From Parus major (Eukaryota; Chordata; Aves; Passeriformes; Paridae), in the NCBI RefSeq assembly GCF_001522545.3, contig NC_031792.1:248001-312000 (forward strand): a stretch of 64,000 nucleotides of DNA. Direction: 5' to 3'. Below, piece after piece: positions 49,380-62,582 of the stretch. The position numbers and the translations under genes are program-made. Position 1 is the first letter of the stretch. The number at the start of each line of letters is the position of its first letter. The notes under the pieces are model-generated. The model saw nothing but the letters and a program-made list of their open reading frames with translations, had not been told where the DNA came from and searched no databases.

Positions 49380-50060
49380 TCAGCGGAGGGAGCACGCGTT
49401 TCTGCTCCCAGCAGAGGAGGGGGGTGTCTGAGCGCCCGCCCGTTCCCGTTCCCGTGGTACCGGCGCCCCGCGCGGAGCGGAGCCCGTTATTCCCAACGAA
49501 ACGCGCGCGGCCGGCCCCGCCGCCCGCCGGCCCGGGGCACCGAGAGCGCGCACAGCACAGCGGGGAAGCGCTGCGGACCGGCCCCGAGNNNNNNNNNNNN
49601 NNNNNNNNNNNNNNNNNNNNNNNNNNNNNNNNNNNNNNNNNNNNNNNNNNNNNNNNNNNNNNNNNNNNNNNNNNNNNNNNNNNNNNNNNNNNNNNNNNNN
49701 NNNNNNNNNNNNNNNNNNNNNNNNNNNNNNNNNNNNNNNNNNNNNNNNNNNNNNNNNNNNNNNNNNNNNNNNNNNNNNNNNNNNNNNNNNNNNNNNNNNN
49801 NNNNNNNNNNNNNNNNNNNNNNNNNNNNNNNNNNNNNNNNNNNNNNNNNNNNNNNNNNNNNNNNNNNNNNNNNNNNNNNNNNNNNNNNNNNNNNNNNNNN
49901 NNNNNNNNNNNNNCCGTGTGTCCGTCTGTCCCGCCGTCTGTCCCGCCGTGTGGACGGCAGTGTTCACCCCCGACAAGCCCCCGACCATCGCCCCGGCCGC
50001 CGAGCCCGTTCTCCCCCGTCCCCACCCCGACAGCCGGGAACACCCGCCCCAGCCGGCGCT
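49380..50060. promoter_or_regulatory. USP28: CpG island, probable USP28 promoter
   Basis: CpG-dense DNA lies on both sides of the run of N. Its place upstream of USP28 and the lack of another gene nearby suggest that it holds the USP28 promoter and exon 1. Confidence 0.65.
49589..49913. other. Assembly gap (325 N)
   Basis: Unresolved bases inside a GC-rich island. Open frames crossing it are not meaningful. Confidence 1.
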
Positions 50061-53000
50061 CTGCCCTGGCTGCGCCCTTCTGTACCGATAAAAGTGAATT
50101 ATTTTCTTTTAATTACAGCAATAATAACACCCCTTCCCCTGTTTTGGTCCTGCGGCTGACACCTGTCCGCCTGTGCTGGCCCGGTGCTGCCCGGCGGGAG
50201 ATGCGAGCAGGGCTCCTCACGGAGGATGCAGGAGGGGACAGGGATGCTCCAGGGCTGGATGCGCCCTGGGAAAACCTCCAGGAAAAGGTTCAAAATAAAG
50301 AGGGGCCGGCACCTGCTTTCGGCTCCACTCCAACCCATGCTTTGTCGGGCCTGGGTAAATCATCAAGAAATAGGCATTTTTCAGATTTGCTGATCCAAAG
50401 GGCTCTGTGTTCTCTGCACAGCCCGGATTCTATCTTTCTCTTAATAAAATGATACTGAAATGGAGACGTCCCAGCGAGGGGCACGCGGGGGCTGTGCAGG
50501 ATCCGGGTGCAGACCCCACCGCCGCCGGACCCGTGGATGAGATGTGGCTCAGGCACCTGGGCAACTTGGCTCGACCTGACGAGCCAGAGAAGCTCAACTC
50601 GAAACTGATGAAAAACTGTCCTGCATCATCAGGAATGTGTCAGTTGCAATCGCCAGCCTGGGTTGTCCCCGAGCACTGAAGCTCCTGTGACACTGATGGC
50701 ATTGGCATTTGCCACGGAGCTGTAGCACTGCAGGAGGAAGGGGACAATAGGGTCAGCCGGTGCCACTGCCATACCCTGGTTGCCAATTCTTCTGCTAAAA
50801 TGCCCTTTCACAGCTGGGTGGTGATCTCCCACACTTGGATTTGTCCTGGGCAGTCACAGACTGTCCCTTACCTTTTGTTTTGGAAGAGGTGTGGGGACCT
50901 CAGTGTGGGCTGTTCCGAGATTGTCTCGGTTCCCTGGTTCTCACAGGTACTCCAGATGAGAAAATCGGGAGGCAAGAGGGAGGAGGTAGCAGTGTAGATA
51001 AGGTAAAACTGAGGAAGCCAGTGTCAGCCAATTTCCCTGATGTGCAAAGGAAAAGACAACCAGTGAAGCTTAATTGCAACAAAGTAAGAAATTCCACTCA
51101 TTTTGGGAGCGTGCCAGGCTATTAATAGTGAGAGATAGGGAGGTAGTGCTGGGCACTGGGATTTTCATTCTGGGACCCTCATGCACTGCAGAGGGAATGG
51201 TGCTCTACACAGACTTCATTGCTCAGGTAAGGGTCCCCAGGATTTTCCCACCTTAAAAAAAATATTAACCATAAAAATCTGAATGTCCCTGTCAGAAAGA
51301 TAAACTCAGACCCGTATTTTTAGCTCCAGGTTTGTCCAGGCTGTGTTTAATGTTTAGCAGCCTGATTAATGCTGTGATAATTAACTAGGGTGTAGAACAA
51401 TTTGTTTGCAGCATTAAGTGCAGTCACAGCACTGTTACATCCAAGATAATTTACTATGGGGGAGATTGTACACCATCAGACAGAGAAAGCTGCAGACATG
51501 CCCTTTCCTCCCATGTCCTGAGAGCCTTCCATACAGCCTTGACTTAGCAAAAGGAAGCAGTAAGTGGTTTAAAAACATAAAACCCCCCCCCAAACCTGAG
51601 TGGACTGTCTCTTGTCCCTGTCCCCTCCAGGACTGTTTCCACACACACTGCAGCATGTCTGATCTCTCCAGCACTGCCACAGTCCTCCATGGATTGAATT
51701 TCAACAGAAACAAGAGGCAGAAGACTTTTCTGCAAGACTTTTTCAAGCACAAGGCTTTTACATCGAGGCAGTCATCACGTGCACAATCCCTGCTGCAAAC
51801 CTGCCTTGGGGATGGGGACTCTTCCAAGGTGGCAGCACATGGTCACAACAGCTCTGGGGCCCACTCAGTGAGCCTCTAGCATAGGTCACCTTCAAAAATA
51901 AAAGGAAAAGGAAAAGACAAAACAGCTGGGTCTTCTCTCAGCAAGGCAATTCTTGCCTGATCTTGGATGGTGCTCAGCCTGTGATACATAGCTGCTGTCC
52001 CACTCTGTATCAGCCACATCTCCATTAACAGCAATGGGCTCCAAATACCTTCATGTACTTATTATTACCTGGCTTTAGTGGTAGTGAGACAATGGTAGAA
52101 TACTGCAAACACCTGAAGGGTGTCTGATGAAAGAGAGGACTTGAAAGGAAGGTGTTCCCATCCCTTCTCTGGGGGATGTAAAAGCATAGGGCTCCTTCAC
52201 TGGGGTGAGCACGGGCTTGGTATCTGGAATGGGCAATTTTTGGCTTCTCCAAGGACCATGCAGTTTGCACACATGGGACAAAGCTAGCAGCTACCCTAAA
52301 TTAAATTAAATTAGCCAAGTGCACCACACTGAGCAACTGTTCATGCCATTTGGTCTGTGCTTTGGTCTTGGAGCTGCACAAGGTGAGTGCCAGAGGGGAG
52401 ATCCTGTGTGTCCCCCTGGCCCTTTGCAGAGACCCAAGAATGCAAGCAAGCCCAAGCATGCCAGAGGATCACTGTTCCTGGTGCAGGGCCCCATGGGAGC
52501 AGGGGCTGCTGTGAGCCTGGTCGTGCCCATGCCGGCAGCCCTGCCTGTGGTGTTTATTTCATGTCTCACAGCGTTAAATCATAGCAGACATGCAATTCGG
52601 GGAGTGTGAGGCTCCGTAATGGGCGGCCTCGGGCTCGTGATGGGGCCGGGGCCATCAGGCAGCTGTGCTGCCAGGGCTCCTTGCTGATGCTTTATTGTTT
52701 TTGACGCTCCAAACGCGCTCTGAAAGGCGAGCACTGGCAGCCTGAAGGAGAGCTGTTTCCCTCTCCTGCCCACTCCATACCGGCAAGCACCACAATTGAG
52801 GCCTCTCTCCCTGTTCCCACTGTGGTCCCCAGCCTGGCTACAACACCCCATCCTGTGCAGAGCCCAGCCATGCTCCTGCCACAGCTCAACAGCCCCCAGC
52901 ACGTTCCATGGCATGGGGTGGCAGCCGCTGGAGGAATATAGTGCATAATGCCGAGCACCCAGGACTTGTGATGAGGTCAGATTGGGGTGAGGAGGGAATG

Positions 53001-54909
53001 CAGAGCATCACTTGTGCCATCACATGTTGGGGATCTTGTGCTTGTGTCCCTGTGCTCTCCTCAGCCTCTGAGATTTCTGCTCTGGGCTAAATACCTGCTT
53101 GCCCAGCCAGGGAACCTGCTTGCAGCATGGCTGCTCCAGGAGCAAGGCCTGGGTGCCCACCCATCCCGGTGCAGAGATGCTGCCGTGCCTGGCTGCAGCG
53201 GAGCCTGGACAGGACGCAGGGCTGAGCTGTGGGAAGCCCCAGGCACTGAGCACTTCGATTCCCAGAAAAGCAATTACCGTGCAGCAGATTACAGGGCTAA
53301 TAAAATCCCATTATGCTATTTTGGAAAGTAAATCTGATCTGGGTGCTGCCGATTGATATCAGCCGTCCCACAAAGTGTCCCGCAAGAGCCCCCTGCGTGC
53401 ACGCAGAACACGAGGCTACAGTAGATCACGCTAATTAGATATCCAATAACAGGAGGGCTGATAGGAACTACATTAAAATCTCTTTAAGATGAAGATGTAA
53501 AACCCAAGGGAGAAAATTCAGAGTTAATGATGCTGCAGCAGAGGCTCCAGTGGAGCAGCCCACGCCCCCTTGGCCTCATCCTGCCGGCTGCAGCTGCAGG
53601 AGGCTGGAGGAGAGGGGGCAGAGCGGGGCAAAGTCCCCAGCACCACGGTGGCGCTGCCCGTGATTTTCATTACCCAGATTCAATAAGGGGAGAGCGCTAT
53701 GAGCTGCTGGCGCTCCCTGGGAGGTGACTTGCCAGCCACTAACGGAGCTGAGAAATCAAATTAGCCCCAGCTCTGCTCTCGCTCTCTTCCTGACACCGCT
53801 GTTGGCAGCCAAGGGGGAGTTCATCAGGGCCCCGCACTAATTCTTATCTCGTTTAAGTGACTCCATGCCGGCATCTGATGCAATTTGCTCTACGCCACTG
53901 CTGCAGGCTTTGGTCCCTGCCCACTGCTTCCCCAGGATTTCCAGCACCTGGCAGCTTTGCGGGGGCATAGGCACCTGCAACACACACAACCACAGTGTAG
54001 ACATACAGGAATACAGAAGATTATAGTGGCTTAGGGTCGAGGGGAAGCTCCCCTGCCAGGCAGAGGGTCACTGCCCAGCCCAAGGCTATGATGCTGTGAC
54101 ACGGAGGGATGAATGTGCATCCTGCGCAGGGCACTCACACATGGGTGGACACCGAGGGCCTTTTGACTCTCGATAATACCTGACCAGGCTTTGCTTCTAG
54201 TCTTGTTTGCCCCAAGGCGTTAAATATCTTGGGAAACCGAAACCAGGAGGAAGCACTTTGTTTGCTGAAATTTACAGCAAATGTAAATTTCTGCGGTGCA
54301 AACGGACCCCAGTGTGCAGATCGGAGGGGTTGGGGGAAAGCTGCTGCCCCAGGCAGGGGTGCCAAAGGCTGGCTGCACATGCTGCCCCCACCTGCGACTG
54401 TCAGAGCTGCTGTCAGTGGGACAGCCCCACCTGCCGCAGGGTGTGAAGGGGAGCCCGGTACGTGCAGAGCTCCCCTCTCCCTTGCTGATGGGAACCCACC
54501 CTGTGTCAGTACCACATCCCTGGACAGCCTCCTCTCCCCTGCCTCTCGGAGGGTTTTGCCGTCTTTCCAGCTGCTGAGGATCTCCTGGAGCAGCCCTGGC
54601 ACCTGCAGGACCCCCTGCCCCCATCGTGCCCCCCACTGCACATGGGCATGATGCTCGTAGCCCGAAACCCGCTTTGCCACAAGCAGACACCCGGGCAGAG
54701 GACGGGGAAGCTCTTTGGAAGCTGGGCGGGGGTGGGGGGATAGCTGGGTGGGCCCCCCTCGCATCCTCCCAGCCTGAAACTTGATGCAGCGGGAGAGGCT
54801 GATCGCGAGATTAATTGGGCGTTCTCAAAAACCCGACGGCGGGGGGAAAGCCACACAAGTGCCGCCTGCCTCCCTGCTCCGCTCAGTGCTCCGCCGAGCC
54901 GGCGGATCC
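50061..54909. other. Intergenic: USP28 promoter to HTR3A
   Basis: About 4.9 kb with no exon that I can recognise. In human this interval contains HTR3B. I searched by eye for Cys-loop, WTDEFL-like and M2-like peptides and found none. Two AT-balanced blocks at about 53,260-53,510 and 53,650-53,910 look like conserved non-coding DNA. Confidence 0.55.
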
Positions 54910-57900
54910 ATGGTGCCCACGGCTCTCGGGCTGCTCCTGGCCCTGCTGCCGCTGGCCTCGACGCTACAGAGCCCAGGTAAGGTGAGGGACCCATGGGCAG
55001 GGCTGGGGAGCTGAGGCAGAGCGGGGTGCTCCTGGCACGGAACAGCACCTTCCTAGAACCGTGCTGCGTGGCAGGCAAAGGCTGCTCTTTAGGGAAACCT
55101 TCATTCCCTATTCGGAAGTGACACACCTGGGAGAGCTCCGGTGTAGAGCCTGGAGGCGCATCCTGCCGGGGTAACATCGGCAGAAAGGCAACGTAGCCTT
55201 AGAACCCAGCTCTGCTCTGTGGGTTCATAACTGCAGGATCTTGAGGTACTCGAGCTGTGCCAAGAGCCAGCCCTAAGGACAGAGAAAGGCATGGGGGTCT
55301 CCTGCCAGCACTCCACTGCCTGAGAGATGCTGCCTGAGCCCCCTGCCCGATGAGGCTTTCTCCAATATAATGTTTAGTCCCTCATAACCTAGAGCTGGGT
55401 TTTGGGCATGATGCTGTGCCTGTCGTTTGTATTTGCAACTCTGCAGTGCAAAATTGATGGCCAACGTATTTCCTTGTTAATCCATTATTATTTTCTCATC
55501 TAACATTCCTGGGAAATAGCGCAAAAATCCTTGAGCTGCTTTGCGCCAGCCCAGCTGAAAGTGTTCAACGGGCTAGTGACTCAAATGTCTGGACAGGTCA
55601 TGTAGCTCCTGTCACCCAACTCCCAAACCTTCTCCCACCATTAACACATCACAGGTGGCAGAAAAGGAGCAGGAACAGTGATACTCTCACCCTAGCAATG
55701 CTGACCAGGAGTCAGGAAGGGCTGTGCAGACAGATCCCCCTGTGTTAGGGCTGTGCCAGGGTTGTGCTGGGTTGCATGAGGTGAGTTGTCAGCACAACCA
55801 AAAAGCATCTGAGGTGAACCCAGCCCAGTCCTCCCTCTGCAAAACCATTTCCCTGCTGCCAAAACATCCTGATGCAGATATGGGTGGCCTGGATGTGAGG
55901 AGAAGAAGGAGCAAGGAGGAGCGCAAGCGTGAGCCAGCTGCCACCAGCTGCAGCCAGAAAGGCCACTTGGCCCAAGCCGTGGTGATGGCAGTGCCTGTAT
56001 TTCCTTCCCTCACCCTAATTGTTGCCTCTCCCCCATCTCACTGCCTCTGTTAGTTCATGCCTGCCTGGGCAAGCATCAGGCACCTGGCTGGCTCCCCAGT
56101 ATTACCACTCATGAGCAATGTCAGAGGGGCTGAGGCTGCTGCTTTTTATTTTTTTACCTTATAATACAGATTAGAATTCCCTTCCAGCAGCTTTTCCCAA
56201 GTTCCCATAGATCTGTTCCAATTAGTCTCTTCCATTATATTGGAATTGGACTCTAAGGCTGGGTGTGCTGCAGAGCACAGCCACAAGCGTAGCTCTGCTG
56301 TCCTGGTCCAGCTGTGGTGTTCCAGCTGCCTGGCAGTGAGGACACAGTGCTGAAAGCAATTTGCCCTTGGTTGATGCTGCTGGCACCAGTGAAGGGAGTG
56401 TTTTCACAGGAAGCAAACACCAAGATACCTAATAAATGAATCCTGGTTCATCTCTAGCCTTCATCACCTCCACCTGCTGAGCAAAGAAATGCCCCTGTAG
56501 GGAGTGCATGGCATGAAACTTACCCAGGGGCAGTGTGTCCCTTGTGGCTCCCCGCTGCTGCTGACCTGGCACTTGTCCAGAGAGGTGAGGGCTGGCAGCT
56601 GTGCCCTCTGAGGCTGGGGAAGATCACAGCACTGACAACCTGCACAGCACAGGATGTCAGTAACATATTAGGTGATGGTTCTGGTGTCCAGGCTTGTTCT
56701 CCGTCAGGATGCTCCTATTTAGGTTGGATGGGAAACCCCAACTGGTGAGAGCAGGCATCTGGCAGCATCCCGCAGCGCATGGCACACCCCAGGGTGATGG
56801 CAGCTGCTGCCCCAGTGCGAGCAGCCTCCCTCACTCCCTCCCTTTCTCCCTCTGCTGAGCAGGTACCCAGCATGGGGGATGGATGCCAGAGCCCTCCGAG
56901 CCAGCCCTGCAACGCCTGGCCCACCACCTCCTGGCACACTACCAGAAAGGTACCAGGCCTGTGCGGGACTGGCGAACGACCACTAACGTGGCCATCGACC
57001 TCATGGTCTATGCCATCCTCAGTGTGGTGAGTCCTCTGCTCCCAATTCCGTGTGTGTCCGCAGGGAGGGGATTGGTACCTGGCCTGCAGCATCCTCCCAG
57101 CATGCTCTGCCCATCTTCCTGACTGTCAGTGCCCCCATTCTGACACCATCCTCATCTTCCTACAGGATGAGAAGAACCAGGTGCTGACCACCTACATCTG
57201 GTACAGGCAGGTGAGTAGCCATGAAACCTTGCCCCTTCCTTGCTGGCCCCCCTAGGGGTCAAGCACCCCCAAACCCCCATGTTTTCCTGTGAGACAAGTG
57301 TGCAGTCCTGAAGGAGAGCAGTGAGAGGGGAAGCACATTCTGGGGGCTGGCAAAACCTCTGTAGTGTGTGAACCTTAAGGCTCAGCTTTCGCGCTCCCTG
57401 TTCTGCGCTGCTGGGTGTTGTGCAGGCTGAAGGATAAATCTTTCCTCCCTCCCATGGGGAGCTTGCTTGCTGCTAGCCTGGGGTCTGTGTGCTGGCAGAG
57501 TGGAAGGACTTCACCCACCGAATCCCCTCTCCATTGTCCCCAGCACTGGACAGATGAGTTCCTCAAGTGGGACCCAGCTCGCTTCGACAACCTGACGCAG
57601 ATCTCCCTCCCCGTAGAGAGCATCTGGGTGCCCGACATCCTCATCAACGAGTTGTGAGTGCAGCCAAAGTCTCAAGGGAGATAGACCGGGACTGGAACTC
57701 CCTCACCTCCCATGGGCACGTACTGTCCCATGCTTTGTATTCCTGGCACAGAGCTGGCAGCCTCCCCACATCGGGGAGCTGCAGATGGGGATTGGCTCAG
57801 CAGCTGGGCCATTTCCAATGCTGGCTAACCACAACCGTCAGTAATTACCCTCACTGTGCTGGGGGTGAGATCCAGATATCAGGGGAAAGGCTTTGTGAAG

Positions 57901-60064
57901 ACAGTACAATGCAAGGGCAGCTGCAGAGCTGCTGGCCCTTTCCATGGAGCTCTCTGGTGTCCTTCCCACTCTGTGGGGGTTTAAGATGTTCCCAGTGCCT
58001 CCAGAGGGCTCTGGGACAACGACATAGACACTTTTCAGGCTGGGAGAAGGCAGCAGTCTGGGCAGTGCAGAGATGATGTGAGGCAGAAATGCCTGCAAGG
58101 GTATTGCCAGAAAAGCAGAACAGGGGGAAAATCCCTGGCTCTTGGGCAGTTCCCCCCTGAAATGCCACCTGGCAGAAGGAACCCCTGCCCAGAGTTCTCT
58201 CCAGCCCACATCTTTGTCCCTCATGTCCCTCAGTGTGGATGTTGGAAAGTCCCCACATGTTCCCTACGTTTACGTCAGCCATCACGGGGAGGTGCAGAAC
58301 CTCAAACCCATCCAGGTGATGACTGCCTGCAGCCTGGACATCTACAACTTCCCCTTCGACGTCCAGAACTGTTCTCTCACCTTCACCAGCTGGCTGCACC
58401 ACAGTGAGTGCCGGGACGCCCGTGGGAGGGGACTCGGGGAGCGGGCAGGACCTCTGCTGGGCCGGAGCTCCGTGCAGAGGGCAACTCGTCCCTCTAGATG
58501 GCCCCAGCGGATCGGGGAAGCGTGCAGGGAGGGCAGGCACGCAGCCTGGTGTGGAGGTGCCGACAGTTGCCGGGCTTTGGGCAGGGTACCCCTAGTTCTC
58601 ACCTCTCCTCTGCCCCACCAGTTCGTGATATCAACCTCTCGCTGTGGCGTCAGCCAGAGCTCGTCAAGTTCGACCGAAGTGTCTTCATGAACCAGGGCGA
58701 GTGGGAGCTGCTCTACATCCTCAGCCACTTCCAGGAGTTCAGTGTCAAGAGCAGTGACAGCTATGCTGAAATGAAGTTCTACGTAAGAGCCTTTGGCCAC
58801 CGTGTTTCTTGGGGATGTGGCACGAGGGAAGGGACTTGCCCCATCCCTGTGTCTGCTCTGTGCTGCAGCTCCTGCCTGCAGGTGGGAGGCTCCTGCTAGT
58901 GAGCCCTTCCTCTGGCTCACCTTAGTGCCCCCATCATCCTCACCTGCCTTGGCAAAGAGCCACACCAGCTGAAGGCATGTGGCCTTGACAGACTTCACAG
59001 CCTTGTCTGTCTCTGTCCTGCAGGTAGTCATCCGGAGACGCCCCCTCTTCTATACCGTCAGCCTGCTGCTCCCCAGCATATTCCTGATGGTTATGGACAT
59101 TGTGGGCTTCTACCTACCTCCCCACAGTGGTGAGAGGGTGTCTTTCAAGATCACTCTCCTGCTGGGCTACTCGGTTTTCCTCATTATTGTATCCGACACA
59201 TTGCCAGCTACTGCCGTGGGCACCCCGTTGATAGGTATGGTGATTCTGCCATGGCAGTCATGGGCAGAGACCACAGGGCCCTGAGAGTTGAGTAGGAAGG
59301 ATTTGCTTGGGCCCGTGCTCTGGGCACGAGCTTTTGCAGGTCACTCACCTCACTGATGTCTCTGCAGGCATCTACTTTGTGGTGTGCATGGCACTGCTCG
59401 TCATCAGCCTGACAGAGACCATCCTGATTGTGCGCCTGGTGCACAAGCAAGACCTGCAACCCCACGTCCCTGAGTGGGTGAAACACCTGCTGCTGGAAAG
59501 AGCCACCATCCTGCTCTGTATCCGGGACAGGAAGACACTCAGCCAAAGCAGGACACAAAGCCTGGACACCTCCAGGCAGGTGGAGAACAATGACAGCACA
59601 GGTAAGGGTTGCACAGAGAGGGTCTGTGGGAACTGAAGGAGTCTAGATGCTCTTACACTTACAAAACCATTCTTTGTATGGTGGACTGGGTGCCTAGTTC
59701 ACCCTCACAAGTCCCAGTTCCCCATCTAAGCAGGTTTTTCACATTTGCTTCTCTTGATCTCTCAGCCAAGCCGACCCCCTATGTCTGTGAGGACCCCCGG
59801 GAGTGCGGGGCAGTGGGGGGCACGAGGTCTGCAGTGGCCTTTACTGGCCGGCCGGAGGGCTCGGGAGCGCTGCAGGAGGTCCTGCACGAGACCACGGCTA
59901 TCCGCCAGCTCCTGGAGAAACGGGAGGAATTCCGTGATGTCGCCCGTGAGTGGCTGCAAGTGGGCTACGTGTTGGACGTCCTGCTGTTCCGGGTGTACTT
60001 GGCAGCCGTCCTGGCTTACAGCATCACTCTGGGCACCCTCTGGTCGGTGTGGAGGGATGCCTGA
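54910..60064 (+). CDS. HTR3A: 5-hydroxytryptamine receptor 3A
   Basis: Serotonin-gated cation channel subunit of the Cys-loop family, 486 aa. Nine exons: 54910-54976, 56863-57026, 57166-57210, 57544-57653, 58234-58403, 58622-58782, 59024-59234, 59368-59601 and 59766-60064, all in phase. Residues 1 to about 19 are a signal peptide. KGTRPVRDWR, then DEKNQVLTTYIWYR and WVPDILINEFVDVGKSP form the ligand-binding domain. The Cys-loop is C161-C175 around SLDIYNFPFDVQN. M1 follows VVIRRRPLFY. M2 is RVSFKITLLLGYSVFLIIVS. M3 is IYFVVCMALLVISL and M4 is near the C-terminus. MA-helix arginines R440, R444 and R448 match the trio that lowers conductance of human 5-HT3A. It matches HTR3A, not HTR3B. Exon lengths 45, 110 and 170 agree with the human gene as I recall it. 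Confidence 0.97.
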
Positions 60065-62582
60065 GCAGTGCCCATTATTCAGGGCGGGGGACGGGGGACC
60101 TCGCTCTGGCGGGTTCTCCCTGGCTCTGGGATTCTCCAGTGTCTGTCGACCCAGACGGGCGCATCCCTCACGTCCCTCAGCTCCGCAGCGGGAAGGCGGA
60201 GCTGAGCAGGAGCCCCCCGGACCCCATGACCCTGCCCAAACCTCTCTCCAGGCTTCCCCTGCCAACCCCGGGAGAGCCCACGGCCCGGCCCGGCCACGGC
60301 CGCGGCTTCAGCACCGCGGACAGCGGCCCCGCCGCCCGGCCCAGCATCGGGGGATCCCCAGCGCCCCAGGGGCATCGCTGTCCTCGGCTGCCCTGCCCCT
60401 CACCCCGCCTGCTGCCTTTATTCCCTACCCCGGCCAGCACACCTGCCCAGCAGATCCCTACCACGCTTGTGCTCAGGAGTTTTAGCGAAGTGGGAGAGAC
60501 GCAGTGTCCGGCCGCGGCCAGACGGGATGTCAGCGGGACTGACTCCGAGAGCACGCGGTACCAGCAGAGATGCGCGGGGCAGGATTGCCATCACACCTGC
60601 AGTAGGTGCCCAGCTCTAGCTGTCGATCTGCCCCTGCCAGGACAGAAGCACAAGGCGAAGAGGAGAGGAAAGTGCTACAGATGCCATAAGGGCCCATCCC
60701 ATGCTCTAGGAGCATCTCTGCATATGGGCCTGCAGGTGACGGAGGACAGGTGGGTCGACACCACCTGGATCTCCAACATTTGCCCTCAAACCCACCAGCC
60801 CCAGAGCAAGACTCCCACTCACCATCCCAGAGCCATCACCTGCAGGAAAACTTACCTCTGAGTGACGGGGCCTGAGGATGGGTGGAGTGGGCTCCTGCCA
60901 GTGCTGGCCCGCACTAATGCGCTGATGGTCTGTAAGTGGCTGCCTATTGATGAGGTGTCCAGTTAAAGAGTTCGTGAGACACTAAATCAGCCCATTGATC
61001 CTGCTGAGATCGATGGTGCTACAGACCTGATCAGTGCAGCGGGCAATTAACACCCTCTGGAATGAGCTGCCTTCATGTAACATCAAACGCTCCAACAGAC
61101 AAATCCAATGGGCCCATTGACCCGGGTGTGCGATGCCACCCAACCCATGTGTTTGATGAGGGTACTGGGCAGCAAGACTCCTGAGCCAGCCTTGCCATCC
61201 CTGTCCCCCCCACCACGACCGCGATGTCCCCCAGGGCTGCACTGCAAGATGCTCACCTGTGCTGCCGTATCCTATGGAATGTTTTGGTCCTTATCCTTGT
61301 CCTCCCTGTGCTAGGAAGCCGTCGTGCACCCAACCTAACCCCCTCAAGCACCTCAGCAGTCCTTTTCCCTGGAAGGACAGGCTGCCCATGCTGGAGGAAA
61401 GATAGATTCTCCCTTTGCCCTCTTGCTACTTTGGGAAGTGCTGCATGTGGGAAAAAGTTCCAGGCATCTGAGAGAAGCCTGGATTTTCCTCTTCAAAAAA
61501 AAAAAAATAAAAAAAAATCAATAAATCTGAATCTAATCTCCTAATAAAGGTTTAATGAGGACATAATGTTGATGGAACAGAACATTGTTGCGGCATAATC
61601 GCTCCCAGCTGCTGTGCGAGCGTGCACACAAAGGCCCGGTCCTACCGCGATTTCCCCGTTATTATAACAACGCCTTTGTGCCAGGCTGAACGCTGGAGAG
61701 GGGCTTTGCCCCCCTTTTCCTGGGGCGCTGCAGCCCGCAGGTTGCTCACAGCAGGACCACCTCTGCTTGCCTGAACCTGGATCAAAGTTCCCCACCACTT
61801 GCCCAAAGCCTTCCTGGGAGGCTGTGCTGGGGAGAGGCAGGGCTACCATCAGGACCTTGGAATGGACACACAGCCCCTCAAACCTGCTGGGAAATACTGG
61901 GGCAGGGCATGAGCCTGGCCTTGACACCGGCACATGCCATCCACCCCTGGGAAAAACGAAACGATGCTCTGCACTTGGCGACTCCAGCTGTGCTGGAACA
62001 AATGTCTAACAGCACCACGAGGCCAAGGCCGGCGGTGGGCACAGGCACGGCTGGGTGGTGCTGGCAGCACCCGCTTGGCCCAGCTGCAGCCTGCGGTGTT
62101 GTGCGGTTTGCCACAGCACAAAAGGAGAGCAGGCGCTGCCGTTAATGTAGTCAGTAAATAAATAAAGGAGGGCTTAAGCTTAGTGTACAGCAATCAGTCG
62201 GGAACTACAGGATAATTAACACAGCGGGGGGCCGGACGGCTCTGCAGGCAGGTTTAAATGAACGAGTTCACTTTCATTGAGGCAAACTTGCTCTGCTCCC
62301 TGGTGAGCCACATGGGCAGGCGGCAGCACGGGCAGTGCGCTGTGGATGCTCCCTGCCCATGGGAACACTGACATTCCAGGGAGACCCCCCCACTCCCTGG
62401 GGCTGGTTTAGGGACAGGACCTCCTCAACTTCCCCCGCAGAGCAGGCACCCCCCAAACTCACCACTCGGCTCACCCCAAGCTTCTGGAATGCATCCTTCC
62501 TCCACCTCCTCCTCTTCCTCCTCCTCCTCCTCCTCTTGACTGGCACAGGAATGGGAGACAGCAGGCTGAGACAACAGAATTA
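60065..62582. other. HTR3A 3' UTR and downstream flank
   Basis: The first plus-strand AATAAA after the HTR3A stop is in the A-rich run near 61,507-61,545, so the 3' UTR may reach 1.4 kb. The open frame 59,950-60,861 is a shifted read-through. Blocks at about 60,920-61,130, 61,540-61,690 and 62,140-62,280 have the balanced composition of conserved non-coding DNA. Confidence 0.45.

Noticed and set aside
59950..60861. 303-codon frame downstream of HTR3A
   Set aside because: It starts out of frame inside HTR3A exon 9 and continues into the 3' flank with proline-rich composition and no domain.
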